Assembly: GCA_014218235.1 (NCBI GenBank)
Contig: CM024766.1
Location: 18,387,346-18,451,345 of the forward strand
Length of the DNA: 64,000 bases
From: Colocasia esculenta
Taxonomy: Eukaryota; Streptophyta; Magnoliopsida; Alismatales; Araceae
Direction: 5' to 3'
The notes beneath the pieces are model-generated. The model did not search any database, had not been told where the DNA came from, and worked only from the letters and a program-made list of their open reading frames with translations. Positions 56,093 through 64,000 of this stretch are shown piece after piece. Numbering within the stretch: position 1 is the first letter of the stretch; each line of letters opens with the position of its first letter. The translations under genes and the position numbers were made by a program.

Positions 56093-58844
56093 CGTGTTTA
56101 ACGACACATTCGTGGGCTATCAAGTGTGTGGGTCATCCTCGGTTTCACCTGAGAACACAACGACAAATAACGCAAGGTGAGCGATGATGCCCAGTAGGAC
56201 TTAAATCTCAATAGTCAAGCAGGCTTTAAATGATTAGTGTATTAAAGGCAGATTAATTAATGATAGAGCGAGAGAGTCAAGTAAAGTGAGAGATAACATG
56301 ATAGTACGTGAGCGAAATAGCACAGGTTTCCAAATATAGCACAAACGTCAATTATAGCACAAATAGCAATATGGCCATAGCACAATAGCACAAAGTATAG
56401 CAATAGCACAACGAGTATAGCATAGCACAACGAGTATAGCATAGCACTTTGTTGTCAATAGACAATGAGAGAATATAGCACTTTTGATTGTCATTAGATT
56501 AATCTAGATAGTATGCCACTTGGACGTAATGCCGACATCCTGATCATTTAACTCCCATGGCAAATGGCACTTTCGGGCGCTCTCCCCAGAACCAGATCGG
56601 GCTCCATTGCGCTGGCATTGGTTATATTGTTTATCTTTAGACAATCAGTCAATGGCCAATATAGAGTACCAAGGAAATAGATGAGAGCATTAGATGAATA
56701 GACGAGATAGTAGAGTGAACGTGAAAAGATGAGCGAGTGGAGCATAGATGAGAGCTAGTGGACATTGTACGTAACACGTCGAGTAATCAGGCGATAGTAA
56801 CAGTTGCACAACATGCGCACTTGATGTTGGCAGTCAGGTGGAACTCACGACTCTACCACTGGCCATGTTAAGCACGGGTCTAGAGGTCCAGCGTGATTCA
56901 AGATAAGAGCGAACTTCTAATAGCCGTTTGGATCATATCGATCCCTAAAGGGGGTAATAGGTGTTAGCGTACAACCAGCTCGTCGATCATGTAGAAATCC
57001 ATGGACAGAGGAGATTTACGGAGGCCTTGAACAAAGACTCACTAGTCCGGCAGAAGGAATATCCGACGGAGAGTTCGTCCAAGTCAATAGAGTGTGTATA
57101 GAAACAAGTTCTCGACGTTCTAGAGGAATTCTAGGACAGTAGAGCGTCGGTATCGGTGTTCCAAAACATCGCAAGAGTCGTAAACAAGTTCTTTTTAAAA
57201 TAAGGCAATTAGTTGCAATAATTACCAGATATGTTATGTATCATATTCATGCCAATTAAGCCATATTTGGATGGTTTCAAAGTGTGTGCATGTGTCATGA
57301 AATCATAGATGGAAATTAGTCATGTGTATGTATTTTAAATCACATATAAATGTTCAATTTATATTAAGTGAAATTACTGCGGTTATAACTGGAAATAAAG
57401 GGTATATGCACAATAAGCAATTTGAGCGTTGCAAATCAGAGGGTTTTCTGAAAAATCTTGTGAACGCAACGCACCCTAGTAAGGGTCACGACAGGTTCAG
57501 GGTAGATCGCGACAAGGGATTGCACTGATCGCGACAGGCTGTTCAGGACAGGCGCTGAGATCGCGACAGAGGCAGGAAGGGAACGCGACGGGTCGGTCAG
57601 GTCAAGCACATAGATCGCGACCGCACGGCCTGTCGTGTTCAGAACGCGACGCGCCTGTCTGTCGCGACCAGACCGCAATACGCGGCCTATCAGGCCATCG
57701 CGTTCTCAGGGCCTGCGCCTGAGTCTGACAAGAATCAGACAGGACTTTGGATTGCGGGCCTAACTTCACATATTTGACACAGGAGTCTTTAGAAAATAAG
57801 AACAAATAGCACAGTCGATGAAAAATAATGAAACTAGTTGCATATTGATCTAGACATGCATGAGTACTTATAGTAAATAGGAATTTGACAATAGTTAGGG
57901 TTTCGACATGCTTTATTCACATCAAACATGAAGTACATGATACAGTGAACAGTAGAGATGAGCAATTTAATTCGCAAGATAGGACGGACAAAAATTAGGG
58001 CTTTTAGGGGAGAAAGAAAGCTAACAACTCTCAAAACCTCTAATAAAAATTTTGAGTCTTGAGGTTTAGGGAACATGGAGATCAAGAGGTATGAAGGGGG
58101 TTCGGGGTCACATAAGTTGCAGAACTTTGAAAATCCATAACACAGGATTGGGTTGCATGAAAAATACCAAATTTTAGGGCTATGTTCATGATGATGGGAA
58201 AAACCTACAGTTAAATTCTCATAGTTTATGCTCGCGAGAATGCCTACCTTTCACGTTTTTCTTTTTCAAGGGTTTGAAGATGAAGAACTCGGGAAGAAGC
58301 TTGAAAGATCCTTTCTGCCCACGATTTCTCCTCCTCTTGGCCTCTCCTCCTGGTCTAGCAACCTCTTGGCATGAGCTAGGGCCGGCCATGAGGGTTTTAG
58401 AGATGTATTTAAGCTTCTCCCCATTCTCTTTCCTAGTTTAAGTCTAATTCTCATTTAATTCCGAGTTTCTTATTTTCCTCTCCCCTTTTTAAGCAAGACA
58501 TCTCCTAATTGGGTTGAGAGATAGGGGATTTCGTGGCCAAGCAATTGGGGTAGGTTTTGGATTCCAAATCCAACTCAAATCACTTATTTTAATGCATTAA
58601 ATACCCTCTTTTTATTTAAGTAATATTTTAGTTACGAATTTTGGATATTTTTTCTATTATTCCCCTTTTTAAACTCTATATTTTAGCCCACTAATTGCTA
58701 ATGGGTGCATTTAACAAAGCCCATTACTTATTTTCATTTAATGGGTTTTATCTAATTCTCTTTTATTTGATTTTCTAATTAATTTAATTAGTTTTCTTTT
58801 TATATTATTAAATTTTTTATTTTCGAAAAATCCAGGTTGCTACA
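56093..58844 (-). mobile_element. Tekay-like LTR, left end missing
   Basis: On the plus strand it ends CCAGGTTGCTACA at 58844, so in sense it starts TGTAGCAACC. It shares ordered landmarks with the LTR at 61035: GGTGAGC then ACTTAAATCTCAA at 56177, and TACAACCAGCTCG then GAGATTTACGGAGGCCTTGA near 56975. About 350 bp that should precede 56177 are not present, because Athila LTR sequence lies there instead. A GC-rich cluster of TCGCGAC motifs occupies 57480-57720. There is no coding sequence. Confidence 0.65.
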
Positions 58845-60853
58845 ATAAATGTTATCCATCAACTGCATGAAAACTACAGGGACATTTGTTAGTCCAAAAG
58901 GCATAACAATGAATTCATAATGCCCATACCTACTTCGGAAGGCTGTCTTGTGTATGTCTTCTCCTTTGATCCTCAATTGGTGGTAGCCGGATCTAAGATC
59001 TATCTTAGAGAAATATCTAGCTCCAGACAGTTGATCAAATAATTCATTATCCTCGACTGAGGATATTTGTTCTTGATAGTTAACTGGTTTAATTGCCTGT
59101 AATCTATACACAGCCTTATCGACCTATCTTTCTTCTTGACAAAGATGACAGGTGCACCCCATGGTGATGTGCTTGGTCGGATAAATCCTTTCTCCAGAAA
59201 TTCCATCAGTTGTTCTTTTAACTCCTTTAGTTCTGTGGGGGACATTCTATATGGTGTCCTAGACACTGGTGCTGTTCCAGGGATCAACTCAATGGTAAAA
59301 TCAACCTCTTGCTTAGAAAGGATTCCTGACAAGTCTTTGGGAAAAACATCAACGTACTCGCTGACAATATGGATGTCCTCAATTTTTACTTCCTTCTTTG
59401 CGATGACCACCACAGCAAGAAAGGCCATACAACCTTTCCTCATCATCCTTTTGGCTTGTAGTGCAGAGATTAGTGACAGTCTCCTGCGACTTCTATCTCC
59501 TGAGAACACTAGTTTTGGGTAGTGGCTAAAGGTTACCTGGCTTCTCTTACAATTGACACTAGACCCATGTTCAGAAAACCAGTCTGCTCCTAGTATCACA
59601 TCATAGCCCTCCATGTCCATGCATATTAAATTTGTAGGTAGGTTTTGGGTTTCAATCAACACTTCACTATATGGGAAATGGTTTCTAAGATTGGTGCCAG
59701 GACTAATCGGGGTTGACATAACTATCTCAGATTTCATTAGGATGGGTTTTATAGGCAAGGTGTCAGCAAATGTTTGAGATATGAAGGAATGAGTAGCTCC
59801 CGTCTCAAATAGAACAAATGCAGGACGGGAAAGAATAGTAAGTGTACCTTCCACCACACCTCCTTCTTCTGCAACTTAAGGCTTCTGAATAGCTTGTAAG
59901 CGGGCTTGCCTTCTTTGTCCATTCGGACGCTTGTCCTGAGGAGCTTGTTCCTTAAGCATTGGGCAGTTAGAGATTATGTGGTCACGACTTCCACAGCGCA
60001 GACATCTCCCTTACACTCTTCAGCATTGTTCAGACCGGTGACTAGCTTTATCACAGTGTTTGCACCTTTCTCCAGTTGCCACTACTATCTGCTTACCTAA
60101 CTCCTTTGGCTTCTTATCAGCTTGTTCAATAAAGCCACCACTGGGCCTTTTCCTCCCAATGGTCGGTTGATACTTCCCGGTAGCAAAAACTTGTTCTCTC
60201 TTCACAGACTTTCCCTTGATTCTATCAGTGGTCTCCATGGCATCTTCTAGTAATTGAGCTTTCTTTATCATGTCCACATAAGTTTGAATGTCCATTGGCA
60301 CCAGTTGTGTGATGTACTGGGGCCTCAAGCCATTCAGAAAGTGTTTCGCCTTCATTCTTTCTATCCCAATCAAGTGAACGGCATATCGGGACAGATGAGA
60401 GAATTGAGCCTCATATTCAACCACAGTCTGTCCTCTCTGCTTCCAAGCCATAAACTTGGTTGCTTTCCATTCCTGAACCCTCTCGGAAAATTATTTGGTG
60501 TTGAAGCGTTCAATGAACTGAGCCCATGTCAGTTGCTAACCATCCAATGTTGCTTCCACCAACTCCCACCATGCCCTGGCATCCTTTTCCAATTGGAAAG
60601 TCGTCAGCAGTACTTTGTTTCGGTCCATGCATTGTATGACCCTGAATATCTTTTCAATTTCCTTGCCCCAGTGTTCAGCAATATCTGGGTCAGTACTTCC
60701 TTCAAACCTAGGTGGATCCATACTCTAAAAATTCCGATGGAGATCAATGGTTCCTCGGTTACCCCCACCCTGGATGGCTTGGATTATTGCCTGAGTCAGG
60801 TTTTGCAAAGTTTGTTGCATGTTTCTAGCCTGGGCTCGTTCAGCAGACATTGA
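58845..60853 (-). pseudogene. Tekay-like gag-protease-RT (broken)
   Basis: Gag carries MDPPRFEGSTDPDIAEHWGK and DARAWWELVEATLDG, and after a stop WKQRGQTVVEYEAQFSHLSR. Two zinc knuckles, CKHCDKASHRSEQC and CLRCGSRDHIISNC, follow. Protease at 59800 reads VLFETGATHSFIS, where the family has Asp in place of this Glu, so its catalytic residue looks lost. The RT part shows VDVFPKDLSG, GTAPVSRTPYRMSPTELKEL, WGAPVIFVKKKD and IDYRQLNQLTIKNKYP. After a frame change near 59030 it shows FSKIDLRSGYHQLRI and HYEFIVMPFGLTN. It stops short of the catalytic YVDD-like box, because an LTR begins at 58844. Confidence 0.9.
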
Positions 60854-61020
60854 GGTAATAAGTACCTTCAAGATAATAATGTAAGCTAGACATCTAAAAA
60901 TAACACATGTGACTCCTATTTCGATAGCTTCTACCCAAGCTCACATTAGGTATGACAGATTTTGACTCGTGTGATCTAGTTTCATTCTATATTCCTATTC
61001 CTTGGACCTAAAAGGTTCAG

Positions 61021-61033
61021 GCTCTGATACCAA
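61021..61033 (-). promoter_or_regulatory. Primer binding site of Tekay-like element
   Basis: The minus strand reads TGGTATCAGAGC two bases from the LTR end (GGGGCGTGACA), matching initiator methionine tRNA. Confidence 0.9.
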
Positions 61034-61034
61034 T

Positions 61035-64000
61035 TGTCACGCCCCGATATTTAGCAGTGGAATAAACATCGGGATGCTTGAACGTCACAAATAGACGTAT
61101 CACAATTGATTAGCGCAGAGTCACAATCAAACATAACAACACATTTGAGACCATAATATTGTCAACAAGAGTACTCTTTCTTTCATTTCCATTCAACTAA
61201 TTAAAAACCTTACATCAAAGGAACCAACTAAAAGGTCCATTATTCAAATGAAAATGTTTCACTATTACATAGACTACTCAACATCTATTCCTAAACTGTC
61301 GACTCCTCATAAGATGGGTGCTCTTCACTCTTGCCCTGCCCCATCAGAGTCTACTAGATCCTCATCACTACCTGAAAATGATAGGATAATAGGGTGAGCA
61401 AACTAGCTCAGTAAGATTTACATCTCAATGTGCGGGCACTAATATACATGGTTAACATTTTAAATGGGCAGGACATGAACATGGACATGATGACAATGCA
61501 TGCAGTTCTAGCAAGTCAAATAGCTGAATAGAACAAATATCATATCAAATCAAATATTGAATTTTATATACAATGGACAGGTAACTCAAGGATAGAATCA
61601 TATCATAAGGAATTGGCCATATTCACACGGATATCTCATTTTCACATGATCAAATGTATCATATCAAGCTTATCATATAAAATGAAGGCACATTCACACA
61701 AATCTTGCACACATGTTAGTGCCATGCCAAGCACCACAAGTCCATACTCCCATGGTTATAAGTATGTTGGGGTGCTCCTGCCCAGGACCAGACAGGGCCC
61801 CTATTGCATAGGCATTAGTCAAATGGACCGAAGTCCCACTTTGTGCCGAACAAACATATACATATTATGGCCACGAAATTTCAATAACAAGCTCATTGTA
61901 ATAGGGACATGATCATTCGTAGAGTCAAGGTAAGACGATAGCTCACGAGATCAATTGGACAGTATAACGACGTATCTTATGTTTCATCATTCATTAATGT
62001 CTTAACAAGAGGATGACTAATGGCAGATTGTACATGGTGCAAGTGCTCTCTATCTCTAGGGTACTTCATGGTACAACCAACTCGGTCTCTATGAGGGAAT
62101 CCATAGAGTACGGAGACTTACGGAGGTCTTAAGGAAAAAATCGCTAGTTTGCCAATACGGAATTACCGGCAGAGAGCTCCCACTTCCCCAAGAAGGTGTG
62201 CCTAATCGTGCAAATGTGTAAGTGACGTGTCACAGATCTTTCCTACACATGTATGCAATTAATGAACAAGTAATTGAAACATCGGAAAGCATATAACTAA
62301 GGAAAACTCACATGCAATCATGATAGACAACTTAACTAAAAAGTCCACGCTAACATATATTCGTCCACACATTCATATCATATTCTTATCATGTCAATTT
62401 CACCTCAAGCTAGATCACAAGATATTAATCAATGTACATAAGATCAATCACATAAATACACATTAGAATAATATTCATGTCCTTACCGTTTTCAAATTGG
62501 TTGATTTCTTTTAGGCCAATGCACACTATGTAACAGTATGTCACATGCTTACAGACCAAGAAACTAAATATGCTGACTGACTAGCAGGAAAGGACAGTTT
62601 CGGGTTGGACCTTGAATCACGTCCTACATAGTAGACGCTTTTCAAATCACGATGTACAATCAAATAGGGCCAACTGTGAAGAAATCTAAATCGCGTCGGC
62701 TTACATGGCCGCCTTTTAACTTGAGTCGTGACGGGATACCCCGTTGCATTCATGAACATCATTAAAATACTAATATAAAAATTGACGAAATTTTTTTAGC
62801 GGGAAAACCTGTTAAATCGAGTCGAATGTTCCCGTCGCGGATCCGACCGGTGCAGAAAACCACGCAGCGCGACGTTTAACGCGGACCGTTGACTGGTCAG
62901 ACGTTGAATCATGTTAGACTGTACAGTCGCGGTTTACTGAATCACATCGGCCAAGGTCAATGCGATACCAAGCGCTAGAATTGCGTCGCCTAGACCGGAC
63001 GGGGTTCAAACCCAAAACCCGAAAACGTAAGAACCAGCAGCGATCCTCTTACCACACATTATATCTCTCTTTATACTGACATTTAGACAAAACCTTCAAC
63101 ATGAAACATGACGAGGACAACTAGTAGAAGGACTTTCATGTTGGGGGTCTAATTCGGTCTCAAATCACGTGCAACACATGAAGAACGTAAAAAGCCTTAA
63201 ACATGCGCAACTTATGGAAAACACGTAATACTCGACGAATACAACATGAAAATTGGGAAAATCAAGTGTGTATGAAACTAGACATGCAGCACTACAAGAT
63301 GGTATAGGTTTCGTTTAGTCTTGGCCCGAGATCACCTACCTTTTGGACGAATCTAAGAGATGCACTAGCCCAGTCGATGCAGAGCGAAGTTGAGGAAGAA
63401 CCACGGTTTTCCCCAGTCGTTCTCCTCTCCTCCTGTGCCCTAGCTCTACTCCTCACAACTCCAACTCGATGTCCAACTTACCCTAAAAGTTTGGTGGTGA
63501 TTTCTTATAGCTTTAGGGTTCAATCCATGCCCTAATGGGACTAGGAAAGGTGGCCTACGAAATCTGCATGGCACTTTCCAAAAATTGGGATTTCTCCTCC
63601 CAAAGGAAGTAGCTACACCATAGGAAGGTCCCAAGCATGGTTGTCCATGATTTGGCTTGCTATGATTGGCTAATAGCACTCTTTTATTCCCTAATTTGCC
63701 CTTCCTAATTACCACATATTTACATGTACGAATGTTTTGGTATTTTCTTGCTTCAATTTTATTCTTGGGCCAAATGTGATCCATTGGCCCAATTTCTGTT
63801 ATGGTTCATTAATCCATGATGTTGGAAGTCTCTCCAACATATTTATTTAATTTATAGTCGTGTTATTTTTCCGCATTAACGGTTTTCTGACTTAGTTTCC
63901 AATTTGGATAATTAGTCACATTGTGACGTACACTTGGCCAATCAAATTTTTCGTTGCACGAATAACTTTGTGGAACACTTAGGGACAGTGTTTGGGGTTG
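61035..64000 (-). mobile_element. 5' LTR of Tekay-like element
   Basis: The plus strand begins TGTCACGCCCCGATATTTAG. The window stops at TTTGGGGTTG. The other LTR's end, GGTTGCTACA, suggests only about five more bases remain, giving an LTR of close to 3 kb. It is noncoding throughout, with a moderately CG-rich stretch around 62680-63000. Confidence 0.8.

Larger units (their letters stand above)
58845..64000 (-). mobile_element. Tekay-like (chromovirus) Gypsy element, 3' part lost
   Basis: Minus-strand order from the right: 5' LTR (61035 to beyond 64000), PBS at 61021, gag, protease, then RT, which is cut at 58845 by the neighbouring LTR. RNase H, integrase and 3' LTR are absent from the window. 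Confidence 0.82.

Overview
The window is plant nuclear heterochromatin, made almost entirely of LTR retrotransposons nested inside one another. A 5.8-kb satellite array and a block of CACTA-type DNA transposon carrying pieces of ordinary plant genes complete it. A flowering plant is indicated by the lineages present: Sirevirus-type Copia, Athila, Tat and Tekay-like Gypsy, En/Spm-CACTA, and fragments of a plastid sigma factor and a STRUBBELIG-family receptor kinase. The species cannot be named from the sequence. I see no intact host gene, tRNA, rRNA or CRISPR array.

Layout. (1) 1-9276: 3' part of a Sirevirus-like Copia element A (integrase, RT, RNase H, a long env-like ORF, twin polypurine tracts, 2.3-kb 3' LTR with two internal tandem arrays). 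(2) 9277-15100: about 33 monomers of a ~180-bp satellite, into which Copia A apparently inserted. (3) 15168-16150: decayed Ptta/En-Spm protein gene on the minus strand. (4) 16239-17810: Tekay-like LTR fragment. (5) 17814 to ~25020: CACTA terminus followed by minus-strand exons of four unrelated plant genes (STRUBBELIG-family LRR kinase, mRNA cap guanine-N7 methyltransferase, oxysterol-binding-protein-related protein, sigma factor). They keep their introns and are separated by repeated filler. (6) ~25024-56092: an Athila element lacking its 5' half, split by a 4.5-kb solo LTR (29324-33830, TSD GTAAG) and by a Tat-type element (34068-54956). The Tat element is itself split by Sirevirus-like Copia B (43173-53720, TSD ACGGA). 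(7) 56093-58844: a truncated Tekay-like LTR. (8) 58845-64000: a minus-strand Tekay-like element (RT, protease, gag, PBS, 5' LTR running to the window edge).

Reading outward gives an insertion order: Copia B into Tat, Tat into the Athila 3' LTR, Athila apparently into the Tekay-like LTR, and that LTR apparently into the RT gene of the right-hand Tekay element. All pol genes carry stops or frameshifts. Copia B has lost its RT core, so it could only have moved with help from another element, unless the loss came after insertion.

The least ordinary signals are: the four-gene fragment cluster behind a CACTA end; paired CTGTCGACAG palindromes set 21-22 bp apart and repeated every ~83 bp in Copia B, with further pairs inside the element and in gag; and a spliced antisense gene in the Tat element, cut in frame by Copia B.
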